In this document: positions 1-6,280 of the stretch, one piece after another | How positions within the stretch are numbered: the stretch's first letter is position 1 | How the letters are laid out: each line of letters starts with the position of its first letter | NCBI GenBank assembly: GCA_013362835.1 | Contig: JABFVJ010000374.1 | Span: 1 to 10,091, forward strand | DNA from: Nonomuraea sp. | GTDB lineage: Bacteria; Actinomycetota; Actinomycetes; Streptosporangiales; Streptosporangiaceae | Direction of reading: 5' to 3' | DNA: 10,091 nucleotides | Translations under genes and position numbers: made by a program | The notes under the pieces: model-generated | What the model saw: the letters and a program-made list of their open reading frames with translations, nothing else | Told to the model about the DNA's origin: nothing | Databases searched by the model: none

Positions 1-284
1 ACCACCCCAACCACACCAACGCCGCCGACGCCCACTACCACCAGTTGCGCGACGACGTGATCGAGGGCGGCAAGCTGCCGTACGCGGGCGGCGCCATCGC
101 GGTGCCGGAGGGTCCCGGCCTCGGCGTCACCCTCGACCGGGACCGCGTCGCCCGCTACGCCGAGCTCTACCGGGAGACCGGCGGCTACCCCTACGACCGC
201 GACCCCGGCCGCCCCGGCTGGTACGCCACCGTCCCGAACGAACGTTTCGCCGACCCCACGATCTCGGTGGACATCACCCCATAA
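1..284 (+). CDS. Enolase-superfamily sugar-acid dehydratase (glucarate dehydratase-like), 3' end only
   Basis: The reading frame is open from base 3 and ends at TAA 282-284, so only about 93 C-terminal residues are present. The segment [19 protein letters not shown] followed by [20 protein letters not shown] matches the end of the capping/barrel region in glucarate dehydratase-type members of the mandelate racemase/muconate-lactonising family. These enzymes dehydrate a sugar acid in the cytoplasm using Mg2+ and a barrel Lys/His pair. The catalytic residues lie upstream of the window, so substrate and activity cannot be judged. The preceding AADAHYHQ may correspond to the CDTHYPWQ-type segment of glucarate dehydratases. 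The TTG at 45 is an internal leucine codon, not a start. The next gene begins 9 bases after the stop on the same strand, so co-transcription is plausible. Family assignment is fairly firm; the specific substrate is inferred. Confidence 0.75.
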   Translation, partial: HPNHTNAADAHYHQLRDDVIEGGKLPYAGGAIAVPEGPGLGVTLDRDRVARYAELYRETGGYPYDRDPGRPGWYATVPNERFADPTISVDITP

Positions 285-285
285 T
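280..285 (+). promoter_or_regulatory. Possible -10 element for the S10 peptidase gene
   Basis: CATAAT, one base from the TATAAT consensus, overlaps the stop of the dehydratase gene and lies 8 bases before the ATG at 294. It is centred in a small CCCA-TAAT-TGGG inverted repeat. I see no convincing -35 hexamer and no Shine-Dalgarno sequence before the ATG, so a near-leaderless transcript is possible. The alternative is simple read-through from the upstream gene. This is a weak call. Confidence 0.2.
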
Positions 286-293
286 TGGGCGTT

Positions 294-1730
294 ATGTCCG
301 ACGATGTGCAGAGAACCCCGCCCGCCGACCACCTCGTCACCACCCGGCACACCCTGCCGACCGGCCAGGGGTACACCGCGACCACCGGAACCATGGTGGT
401 CCGCGAGGAGGTGTTCACGGACGGCACGTTCGCCGGCCACCGCCCGAAGGCCGAGGTGTTCCTCACCTCCTACACCCTCGACGGCGCCGACCCTCTGACC
501 AGGCCGATCACGTTCGCCTTCAACGGAGGCCCCGGCTCGTCCAGCGTGTGGCTGCACCTCGGCGTGCTCGGCCCGCGCCGGGTCGTGATGGGCGACGCGG
601 GCGCCCTGCTGCCTCCGCCGTACGCGCTGGCCGACAACGACGAGACCCTGCTGAAGGTGAGCGACCTGGTCGTCATCGACCCGATCTCCACCGGCTACTC
701 GCGGGCCGCCGAGGGGGAGAAGGCCGAGCCGTACCACGGGTTCACCGGCGACCTGGAGTCGATCGGCGAGGTGATCAGGCTGTGGACGACCAGGAACGGC
801 CGCTGGATGTCGCCGAAGTTCCTGGCCGGGGAGTCGTACGGCACGGTCAGGGCGGCCGGCCTGGCCGACCACCTGCAGTCGCGGTACGGCATGTACCTCA
901 ACGGCCTGATGCTGATCTCCTCGGTGCTCGACTTCGCGACCGTGGACTTCAACGAGGGCAACGACCTGGCCTACGCCCTCTATCTGCCGACCTATGCCGC
1001 CATCGCGCACTATCACGGGCTACATGGGGACCGGCCGCTCGCCGACGTGCTGCGCGAGGCCGAGGAGTTCGCCGCCCGCGACTACCCCTGGGCCCTGGCC
1101 CGCGGCAACCGCCTCACCGCCGATGAGCGCGCCGCCGCGGTGTCCAGGATCGCCGCGCTGTCCGGGCTCGCCGAGGACTACGTGGACCGCGTGGACCTGC
1201 GCATCGAGCACGTACGCTTCTTCACCGAGCTGCTGCGCGACCGCCGATTGACCGTCGGCAGGCTCGACGGCCGCTTCACCGGCTGGGAGGCCGACGCCGG
1301 CCGCGAACGTTTCACCGCCGACCCCAGCATGAACGCGATCACCGGCCCGTACAGCGCCGCGCTCAACCACTACCTGCGGACCGAGCTCGGCTACGCCAAC
1401 GACCTGCCCTACGAGATCCTCACCTCCCGCGTGCAGCCGTGGTCGTACAAGGAGTTCGAGGGCGCGCACGTCATCGTGACCGACCGGCTCGGCGCGGCCA
1501 TGCGCGCCAACCCGCACCTGCGCGTGCACGTCGCCTGCGGCTACCACGACGGCGCGACGCCGTACTTCGCCGCCGAGCACGCCTTCGCGCACCTGCCGGT
1601 GCCCGCCGAACTCGCCGCCAACGTCGAGTTCAGGTACTACGAGGCCGGCCACATGATGTACGTGCACGAGCCGACCAGGCTGCGCCAGTCAGCCGACCTC
1701 GCGGCCTTCGTGCGCGGACACCAGGCGTGA
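294..1730 (+). CDS. S10-family serine carboxypeptidase, cytoplasmic type
   Basis: A 478-residue protein of the alpha/beta-hydrolase peptidase family S10, which removes C-terminal residues from peptides. NGGPGSSS at 77-84 is the family's oxyanion-hole/substrate-carboxylate motif. GESYGT places the nucleophile at Ser181, GYHDGATP gives the acid Asp419, and EAGHMMY gives His453, so the triad is complete and in the expected order. Length fits the family. There is no signal peptide or membrane segment (the N-terminus is MSDDVQRTPP), so it probably acts inside the cell, unlike vacuolar and secreted eukaryotic relatives. I chose ATG 294 over an in-frame TTG at 285 because that start would abut the previous stop and add only three residues. 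No clear ribosome-binding site precedes it. It follows the dehydratase gene by 9 bases and overlaps the convergent minus-strand gene by 42 bases at its 3' end. The physiological substrate is unknown. Confidence 0.9.
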   Translation: MSDDVQRTPPADHLVTTRHTLPTGQGYTATTGTMVVREEVFTDGTFAGHRPKAEVFLTSYTLDGADPLTRPITFAFNGGPGSSSVWLHLGVLGPRRVVMGDAGALLPPPYALADNDETLLKVSDLVVIDPISTGYSRAAEGEKAEPYHGFTGDLESIGEVIRLWTTRNGRWMSPKFLAGESYGTVRAAGLADHLQSRYGMYLNGLMLISSVLDFATVDFNEGNDLAYALYLPTYAAIAHYHGLHGDRPLADVLREAEEFAARDYPWALARGNRLTADERAAAVSRIAALSGLAEDYVDRVDLRIEHVRFFTELLRDRRLTVGRLDGRFTGWEADAGRERFTADPSMNAITGPYSAALNHYLRTELGYANDLPYEILTSRVQPWSYKEFEGAHVIVTDRLGAAMRANPHLRVHVACGYHDGATPYFAAEHAFAHLPVPAELAANVEFRYYEAGHMMYVHEPTRLRQSADLAAFVRGHQA

Positions 1731-2603
1731 GGCGCGCTCCAGCCGCTGCCGCAGGTTCGCGGTGAGCGCGTCGAACCGGTCCCCGTTGTCCCGGACGAGC
1801 GCGCGCTGCAGCTCGGAGTCGGCCGCGAACCAGGCCGCGACCAGCCCCGACGACCACTTGCACGTCGTGTCGGCGACCGCCGTCTGCTTCTCCTCCTCGG
1901 TCACGTGGGGTTTGTCCAGGTCCCAGCGGGAGTCGGCGATGGCCGCCTCGGGAGCCGGGTAGGAGTGTCCCGCCTGGCTCATGCACGACTGCCAGCGCTT
2001 GACCGCCGCGACCACCTTGGGGGCCTTGGCGGCCTGTTCCAGGGTGAGCGAGTCCTGGAGGCCCAGCCACGGCCAGTCCGCCTTCCGCGTGCCGCCGTCC
2101 AGCTCCGAGGAGGCGCGGTCGAGGCAGCCGCGGTCGGCCGCGGTGCCGTACAGGCGGTGGCGGGTGCGCTTGGGCAGCTTGGCGGCCCAGGCGGCGCTGG
2201 TGTCCGGGGACGAGGGTCTGGCCAGGTGGTAGCCGTACCGCTGGGCCGCGTCGGTGTCGACGACCCCGTAGCGGCGGGAGTTGCCGGGGTCGATCGCGGC
2301 GAGCTCGGCGGCGGTCTCGGCGGGCGGGGTGACGGTGAGGCCGCGGCGGCTCATGCACCGTACGACCAGGTGGTTGTGGGCGTTGCCCAGGACGGCCCGC
2401 TGCTCGGGAGTCGGCTTGTACGCGTCGAACGGCAGCACGAGCTGCGACACCGAGGTCACGCCCGCGGGGGCCCGTTCCGGCACGCGCACCTCGGTCGCGC
2501 AGGCCGCCGCGGACAGCAGCAGCGTGCCCGCGAGGAGTCCGCGCCAGCCGGTTTCCGGTGGCCACGCCCGGAAACCGGCACTCCCGTTATAGCTCAGCGG
2601 CAC
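1689..2603 (-). CDS. Unrecognised exported protein, probable lipoprotein with four further cysteines
   Basis: A 304-residue protein that I cannot assign to a named family. The N-terminus has an arginine-containing stretch to residue 21, a hydrophobic run LLAGTLLLSAAA, then Cys35. That is a plausible but imperfect lipobox, because Ala rather than Leu is at -3. The mature part has Cys83, Cys160, Cys207 and Cys248. Two segments share a CMxxxG pattern (CMSRRG at 83-88, CMSQAG at 207-212), each followed by Pro a few residues later, and there is a CKWSSGLVAAWFA segment near 248-260. This layout resembles a type of uncharacterised secreted actinobacterial protein I have seen before, with unknown role. 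The only usable in-frame start is GTG 2603, which overlaps the stop of the inhibitor gene by 10 bases; the Shine-Dalgarno is poor, so coupling to that gene is likely. The first codons run through a 12-bp inverted repeat. The 3' end overlaps the convergent peptidase gene by 42 bases. High GC third positions support this frame over the longer overlapping one. Confidence 0.75.
   Translation of the reverse strand: MPLSYNGSAGFRAWPPETGWRGLLAGTLLLSAAACATEVRVPERAPAGVTSVSQLVLPFDAYKPTPEQRAVLGNAHNHLVVRCMSRRGLTVTPPAETAAELAAIDPGNSRRYGVVDTDAAQRYGYHLARPSSPDTSAAWAAKLPKRTRHRLYGTAADRGCLDRASSELDGGTRKADWPWLGLQDSLTLEQAAKAPKVVAAVKRWQSCMSQAGHSYPAPEAAIADSRWDLDKPHVTEEEKQTAVADTTCKWSSGLVAAWFAADSELQRALVRDNGDRFDALTANLRQRLERASRLVSAHEGREVG
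2547..2579 (-). repeat. Perfect 12-bp inverted repeat, possible terminator or attenuator
   Basis: GCCGGTTTCCGG (2547-2558) and CCGGAAACCGGC (2568-2579) are exact reverse complements separated by 9 bases. On minus-strand mRNA the hairpin begins 14 bases after the inhibitor stop codon, the right place for an actinobacterial terminator lacking a U-tract. It also lies inside codons about 9-19 of the next gene if that starts at GTG 2603. It could therefore reduce read-through and set the ratio of inhibitor to downstream protein. The structure is seen directly; the function is inferred. Confidence 0.6.
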
Positions 2604-3013
2604 CAGATGTCGATCGAGCTGGTGCGGTTGTTGCCGACGGCGTTGTTCGCGAGGTAACCGTCGTTGGAGTTGTGGGTGAAGGTGCTGTGCGCACCGGTGT
2701 AACCGGCGTGCTGCCAGAGGGTGGCGCTGCAGCCGATGCGGTTCCTGACCGAGCTGGTCTCGTTGTCCATGCTGTGCCAGCTGTTGCTGAAGTCCCAGTT
2801 CAGCCAGTTGTTGTCGGCCAGGTTGGAGTCGTCGGCCGTGAAGTCGCGCCAGTGGTCGGCCTGGCCGCGGTTGTAGTCGAAGCCGGCGTACAGGCAGACG
2901 CGGCCGCCGTAGCAGGTCGAACGGGGGCTGGCCACCGCGGCGGCAGCGGGGACGACCACGCTGAACAGCGTGGCGGCTGCGACGATGGCGGCGGCCTTTT
3001 TGGTGAGCCTCAC
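2594..3013 (-). CDS. Secreted peptidase inhibitor family I36 (SMPI / beta-gamma-crystallin-like) protein
   Basis: A 139-residue precursor. Residues 1-28 form a Sec signal peptide: MRLTKK, a hydrophobic core, and an AVA cleavage site before Ser29. The mature domain of about 110 residues has an N-terminal C-x5-C pair (Cys34, Cys40) followed by LYAGFDYNRG, a Trp/Asn-rich middle, then GCSATLWQHAGYTG and a C-terminal SIDIWC. This resembles the crystallin fold of the Streptomyces metalloproteinase inhibitor SMPI and family I36. Cys34/Cys40 and Cys95/Cys138 would make two disulfides, as in SMPI. I36 proteins inhibit metalloproteases outside the cell, but many annotated members are untested and a purely structural or Ca-binding crystallin role is possible. 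The GTG start is fixed by a strong GAGGAGA ribosome-binding site 5 bases upstream. The GTG start of the next gene overlaps this stop by 10 bases, suggesting one transcript. Confidence 0.85.
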   Translation of the reverse strand: MRLTKKAAAIVAAATLFSVVVPAAAAVASPRSTCYGGRVCLYAGFDYNRGQADHWRDFTADDSNLADNNWLNWDFSNSWHSMDNETSSVRNRIGCSATLWQHAGYTGAHSTFTHNSNDGYLANNAVGNNRTSSIDIWCR

Positions 3014-3018
3014 AGGTG

Positions 3019-3025
3019 TCTCCTC
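3019..3025 (-). promoter_or_regulatory. Strong ribosome-binding site of the I36 inhibitor gene
   Basis: GAGGAGA on the minus strand lies 5 bases before GTG 3013. It is among the best Shine-Dalgarno matches in the window and settles the GTG start, and it suggests high translation of the inhibitor. Confidence 0.75.
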
Positions 3026-3052
3026 GGAATGTGAGTCGTTTTTCGAACCCGT

Positions 3053-3084
3053 AACCTAGCGTGCTGGATCAAACGCGAAGCGTT
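3053..3084 (-). promoter_or_regulatory. Possible promoter/operator region of the inhibitor gene
   Basis: On the minus strand TAGGTT (complement of 3053-3058) fits an actinobacterial -10 element. Just upstream, 3072-3084 is a perfect inverted repeat AACGC-GAA-GCGTT that would overlap the -35 zone, a place where a repressor or activator could bind. No good -35 hexamer is visible at standard spacing. The rest of the 212-base gap 3014-3225 is noticeably less GC-rich than its surroundings. It contains only weak short hairpins, such as CCAGT/ACTGG at 3192-3212, which might end the dehydrogenase operon. Confidence 0.3.
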
Positions 3085-3225
3085 AAGACTCGCCGATCCT
3101 GAAGTTCGCGCTAATCACGTTCTTCCAGCACGCCGAGACCCTGGTTATCAGGCTCACCACCTGGCGGTTCGGCGCATTGACGCAACGCTTGCCAGTACCG
3201 GGAAACGACTGGAGACTTAATCGAC

Positions 3226-3996
3226 CTATTCCGGGAGCGCCGCCGGATTTCTCGCCAGCAGGCCGCCGTCCACGCGATGCTCGGCGCCGGTGATGAACGA
3301 CGAGCGCGAGCTCGCGAGGAACGCCACCAGCTCGGCCACCTCCTCCGGCCGGCCCACCCGGCCGAGCGGATGGGCCCTGCCCCACTGGGCCACCTGCTCC
3401 TCCTGCGACAGCTCGCCGCGCCACAGGTCGGCCGCCCAGCGCAGCATGGGGGTGTCGACCGAGCCGGGGCAGACCACGTTGACCCTGATCCCGTCGGGCG
3501 CGTGGTCGAGCGCCATGGCCCTGGTCAGGCCGTTCAGGGCGGCCTTGCTCGCGGTGTAGGCGGCCACCTGCGCCTGCGAGGAGAACGCCTGCACCGACGA
3601 CATGACCACGATCGAGCCGCCGCCGCGCGCCCTGAGCCTCGGCACGGCCGCCTTGCAGGTCAGGTAGACGCCCTTGAGGTTGACGTCCATGACCTCGTCC
3701 CAGACGTCCTCGGGGGTGTCCTCGACCGTGCCGTAACGCTGCACGCCGGCGCAGGTGACGACGATGTCGAGGCCGCCGTGCCGGGCGACGGCCAGGTCGA
3801 CCAGGTCGCGCATGTCGCCGGCCCGGCGCACGTCGGCGAGCACGCCGGTCACGTGCTCGCTGTCGAACGCCGCGTCCTTGTCCACGCCGCAGAACACCAC
3901 GTTCGCGCCGCCGTCGGCGAGCCGGTCGACGACCGCCCGCCCGATGCCCGTCGACCCGCCGGTGACCAGTGCGACCTTGCCCTCGAACTCGTTCAC
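3226..3996 (-). CDS. Short-chain dehydrogenase/reductase (classical SDR)
   Basis: A 256-residue classical SDR, the standard length. The cofactor loop is TGGSTGIG at 12-19. The catalytic tetrad is complete: Asn106 (VNLKG), Ser134 (MSS), Tyr147 and Lys151 (YTASK). CPGSVDTPM at 176-184 and the C-terminal VDGG are typical. The usual NNAG motif reads TCAG here (Cys82), a mild deviation. Cofactor preference is unclear because the position after beta-2 (CGVDKDA) carries neither a plain Asp nor an Arg signature. SDRs of this type oxidise sugars, sugar acids or other alcohols. The start is GTG 3996, with GGAGG 7 bases upstream. It overlaps the epimerase stop as GTGA, so translation is probably coupled. 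The frame stays open upstream to 4668, but that part antagonises the epimerase frame and lacks SDR homology. As last gene of the operon it may oxidise the sugar processed by its neighbours; the substrate is not known. Confidence 0.92.
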   Translation of the reverse strand: MNEFEGKVALVTGGSTGIGRAVVDRLADGGANVVFCGVDKDAAFDSEHVTGVLADVRRAGDMRDLVDLAVARHGGLDIVVTCAGVQRYGTVEDTPEDVWDEVMDVNLKGVYLTCKAAVPRLRARGGGSIVVMSSVQAFSSQAQVAAYTASKAALNGLTRAMALDHAPDGIRVNVVCPGSVDTPMLRWAADLWRGELSQEEQVAQWGRAHPLGRVGRPEEVAELVAFLASSRSSFITGAEHRVDGGLLARNPAALPE

Positions 3997-5003
3997 GCCA
4001 GAACCTCCGCGCGCCACTTCAACACCTTCGTCTCGTACGGTCCCAAGGACAGGGCCGTGCCGTTGGCCACGGCGGCGGCCAGCCCGTCGGTCGGCATGCT
4101 GGAGAACGGTTCGAGCCCCACCGTGTAGACCCGCCCCCACCAGGGGTAGCCGGTGGACGCGCCGAGCTCCTGCCACATCCACAGGTAGGGGAGGAGCGCC
4201 GCATCCCACTCCACCCGCATACCGATATCCCCCGAAATTTCGTACCAACCCGCAGTGAAGCCGGTGAGGTAGACGATGTCGCTCGGCCCGCCCCGCTCGG
4301 GCACCACGCTCAGATCCGTCTCCCCGCCCCCGTCGGCGGGCACGACCGGCCACCGCCACGGCCCGCCGGGCCGCACCCGCCGCCCGGCCGGGTTGATCGG
4401 GCTCGCGTGCGGGATCACCCGCACCCCTTCGGGCAGCCGGATCCGCGCCCCCGCCCGCAGGAACGGCAGGCCGTAGACGATGTGCTGCCCCCACATGGCG
4501 TGCAGCGCGAGGTCGGCCTCGTTGGTCGCCCGTCCCTCGACCTCCAGCGCGGCCGTCCCCGACCGCAGCCTGAAGACCTTCTCCAGCCGGTACGGCAACC
4601 GCCGCGCCCGTACGCTCAGCCGCACCGCGACCTCCTCCTCGGAGTCGGCCACGACCTCGCACGACCACGGCAGCCCGGCGACCTCCCCGTGCTGGGCGAG
4701 CCGCGCGCCCCGGTACTCGCTGGGCGCGCCGCCGTTGGGGAAGACCTCCTGCCAGCCGCCCTCGTAGTGGTCGACGAACTGGGCGACGTCGTCGGCCGCG
4801 CCGTGGCGGTGGTCGCGCGGGTCGCGCAGGCCCTGCGGGGAGAGCCAGACGAAGTCGGTGTCGGTCGGCTTGTGCAGGAACTCGACCACGTCACCGCCCT
4901 TGTCCGGCACGACGGTCACGCGCAGCCGCTCGTTCTCCAGCGTGACCGCCCGCAGCCCGTCGATCGCCGACTCGCGCAGGCGCGCCGCCCAGTTGCGCCT
5001 CAC
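3993..5003 (-). CDS. Aldose 1-epimerase (galactose mutarotase)-fold protein
   Basis: A 336-residue protein of the galactose-mutarotase-like superfamily, which interconverts sugar anomers in the cytoplasm. It starts with a beta-rich segment (VTLENERLRVTVVPDKGGDV), then WQEVFPNGG at 84-92, QHGEV with His105, and LHAMWGQH with His168/His174. Near the C-terminus, YPWWGRVYTVGLEPFSS places Glu298 where the family's general base sits. The His pair plus Glu supports mutarotase-type chemistry, but the specific sugar cannot be read, and members such as hexose-6-phosphate or ulose-type epimerases share this fold. No signal peptide is present, so it should be cytoplasmic. The start is GTG 5003, which overlaps the upstream stop as GTGA; its own Shine-Dalgarno is poor, so it probably depends on coupling. 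The frame is open to 5213, but residues there are Arg/Pro-rich shadow sequence. It ends in a second GTGA overlap with the SDR gene. Confidence 0.85.
   Translation of the reverse strand: MRRNWAARLRESAIDGLRAVTLENERLRVTVVPDKGGDVVEFLHKPTDTDFVWLSPQGLRDPRDHRHGAADDVAQFVDHYEGGWQEVFPNGGAPSEYRGARLAQHGEVAGLPWSCEVVADSEEEVAVRLSVRARRLPYRLEKVFRLRSGTAALEVEGRATNEADLALHAMWGQHIVYGLPFLRAGARIRLPEGVRVIPHASPINPAGRRVRPGGPWRWPVVPADGGGETDLSVVPERGGPSDIVYLTGFTAGWYEISGDIGMRVEWDAALLPYLWMWQELGASTGYPWWGRVYTVGLEPFSSMPTDGLAAAVANGTALSLGPYETKVLKWRAEVLA
4004..4008 (-). promoter_or_regulatory. Ribosome-binding site of the SDR gene inside the epimerase 3' end
   Basis: GGAGG on the minus strand, 7 bases before GTG 3996, lies within the last codons of the epimerase gene. 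It fixes the SDR start and rejects the much longer open frame upstream. Confidence 0.7.
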
Positions 5004-6166
5004 CCGAACGTCACGTCCAGGAATCGGGGCCGGTAGATGGACACGTCGCGGTAGTGGTCGGTGTTGACGAAGCTGTTGACGTTGTAGGAGACGACGAGCC
5101 CTTCGCCCGACACGTCGGGGTGGGCGTGGGCGTTGTAGGTGAAAATGTTCCCGCCGGTCTCGGGGGTCGTGTAGACGTGCTGTTTCCCGGTGAACGGGCC
5201 CCACGGGGAGCACGAGGAGTAGGCCACGATGTTGGGGCTGAGGACCTCGGTCGTGTCATGCGTGATCAGGACATATCCGGATCCGATCCGGGTGACGCTG
5301 TACTCGTTCGCCACCCCGCCCATGACGCGGGCCGAGTCCGTCTCGTCGGGCGACCAGGTGCCGTCGGCCGTCCTGAACTCCCAGTCGCCCAGCAGGCTCT
5401 GACCCCGGACCCTGGCGACGTGCATGTACTTGGCCGAGCCGAGGTCCTCGACGCCGTACACGTACGTGTAACCGCCGTCCTTGAGGAGGCCGGACGCCCA
5501 GGAGACGCCGTGGCCCGACGGGAGGTCGTGCACGCTGATCGGCTGGTCGAGGCGGCCGGGGGCGAACCTGGCCACCACGTTCCCGTGCCAGCGCCAGTCC
5601 CACGCGCCGGGGCCGAAGCGCTCGTACTCCTGGTAGGTGACCTCGACGATCCCGCCCGCCAGCGTCGCGTCACCGGCCCAGAACCAGTGCTTGTCGTCGC
5701 GCGGCGGCATGACGGCCTCGGGCTCGGCGGCGGTGCCGTCGTGGATCGTGGACAGGCGGCCGTCCCGCTCGACCGCGAAGGAGTTGTTCAGGAAGACGGT
5801 CGTGCCGCCCTCCTCGACGACGGGCGGCCGGGAGCCGTCGGGATCGACCCGGCCGAGGAAGGTGTCGGAGAACACCCAGAGCTCGCGGCCGTTCGGCAGC
5901 CTGACCGAGTAGGTGCCGTCGGCTCCCGTCCAGTCGTCGAGGCGGCTGTTGTCGTTGCCGTACGAGGTGAACAGGCTGGTCAGCCGGGCGTCCACGGTCG
6001 CGCCCCGTACGGTCGGGGCGCACGGGGAGGGCGGCCCCAGCGGCTGGACCGCGCTCAGCGAGGGCGGCACGGGCTTCGGCGGGGAGGCCCACGCCTGCCC
6101 GGGGACGGCGACCAGGCCGAGCGCCGCGACGGCGAGGGGGAGGAGTAAGGAGCGGAATCGTGTCAT
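5000..6166 (-). CDS. Secreted DUF5005/DUF4185-like protein, probable beta-propeller
   Basis: A 388-residue exported protein. Residues 1-27 are a Sec signal peptide (MTRFRS, hydrophobic core, AWA before Ser28), followed by a Pro-rich linker to about residue 52. The mature domain carries DWTGADGTYSVRLPNG and ELWVFSDTFLG at 78-105, NNSFAVERDG at 127-136, and WFWAGDATL at 161-169. Repeated aromatic/Gly strands follow, then EYSVTRIGSGYVLITHD (289-304) and YNAHAHPD with SYNVNSF (344-366). These features recall DUF5005/DUF4185 proteins, believed to share the five-bladed propeller architecture of glycoside-hydrolase-like enzymes; no activity is established for this group as far as I know. Cys49 and Cys319 could form a disulfide. 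The start is ATG 6166 with AGGA 7 bases upstream. It is the first gene of the operon and overlaps the epimerase start as GTGA. The neighbours suggest a carbohydrate role. The domain name is from memory of motifs, not a search. Confidence 0.75.
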   Translation of the reverse strand: MTRFRSLLLPLAVAALGLVAVPGQAWASPPKPVPPSLSAVQPLGPPSPCAPTVRGATVDARLTSLFTSYGNDNSRLDDWTGADGTYSVRLPNGRELWVFSDTFLGRVDPDGSRPPVVEEGGTTVFLNNSFAVERDGRLSTIHDGTAAEPEAVMPPRDDKHWFWAGDATLAGGIVEVTYQEYERFGPGAWDWRWHGNVVARFAPGRLDQPISVHDLPSGHGVSWASGLLKDGGYTYVYGVEDLGSAKYMHVARVRGQSLLGDWEFRTADGTWSPDETDSARVMGGVANEYSVTRIGSGYVLITHDTTEVLSPNIVAYSSCSPWGPFTGKQHVYTTPETGGNIFTYNAHAHPDVSGEGLVVSYNVNSFVNTDHYRDVSIYRPRFLDVTFG

Positions 6167-6200
6167 CAGCGGTTCCTAGGGCTGGGGGAGTCCCTACAGT

Positions 6201-6213
6201 TCTAGTCATTAGA
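6201..6213. promoter_or_regulatory. Near-perfect palindrome in the divergent promoter region, possible operator
   Basis: TCTAGTCATTAGA is symmetrical in five of its six pairs around a central C. It lies 35-47 bases upstream of the operon start (6166) and 68-80 bases upstream of the ABC-F start (6281), in an AT-rich island inside a GC-rich region. Position and symmetry fit an operator for a dimeric regulator. On the minus strand several -10-like hexamers (for example TAGGGA, TAGAAC) lie in or beside it. No regulator gene is nearby and the family cannot be named. Confidence 0.35.
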
Positions 6214-6244
6214 TCACTTGCTGTCCAGGGTCCGTGAAAACCTG

Positions 6245-6274
6245 GTGCCACCGCCGGAACCCGCCGGGTACCCT
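6245..6274 (+). promoter_or_regulatory. Candidate leaderless promoter of the ABC-F gene
   Basis: GTGCCA (6245-6250, four of six matches to TTGACA) is followed after 18 bases by TACCCT (6269-6274), which fits the TAnnnT -10 pattern. Only six bases then separate it from ATG 6281, which places the expected transcription start on or next to the A of the start codon. No Shine-Dalgarno precedes this ATG. Leaderless transcripts of this geometry are common in actinobacteria. Confidence 0.5.
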
Positions 6275-6280
6275 GCCCGG

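Noticed and set aside
1630..2565. Minus-strand frame of 311 codons overlapping the exported-protein gene
   Set aside because: The product is an Arg/Gly/Pro-rich low-complexity sequence. The alternative frame has a signal peptide, ordered cysteines and a natural amino-acid mix.
1905..2657. Plus-strand frame of 250 codons opposite the exported-protein and inhibitor genes
   Set aside because: It is a Gly/Arg/Val-rich product spanning two real minus-strand genes and the hairpin, with no family signal.
3192..3212. CCAGT/ACTGG hairpin as terminator of the SDR operon
   Set aside because: A five-base stem with an 11-base loop is too weak to call as a terminator on its own.
3997..4668. N-terminal extension of the SDR giving a 480-residue fusion
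   Set aside because: The extension is Arg/Gly-rich shadow sequence opposing the epimerase frame. A GGAGG site and GTG at 3996 start exactly at a classical SDR N-terminus.
5004..5213. N-terminal extension of the epimerase upstream of 5003
   Set aside because: It would overlap the preceding conserved gene by over 200 bases and encodes only Arg/Pro/His-rich sequence.
6218..6280. Upstream start for the ABC-F protein at 6218
   Set aside because: The extra 21 residues lack similarity to ABC-F N-termini, and MGHVEVGHLTY is a natural start with a promoter just before it.
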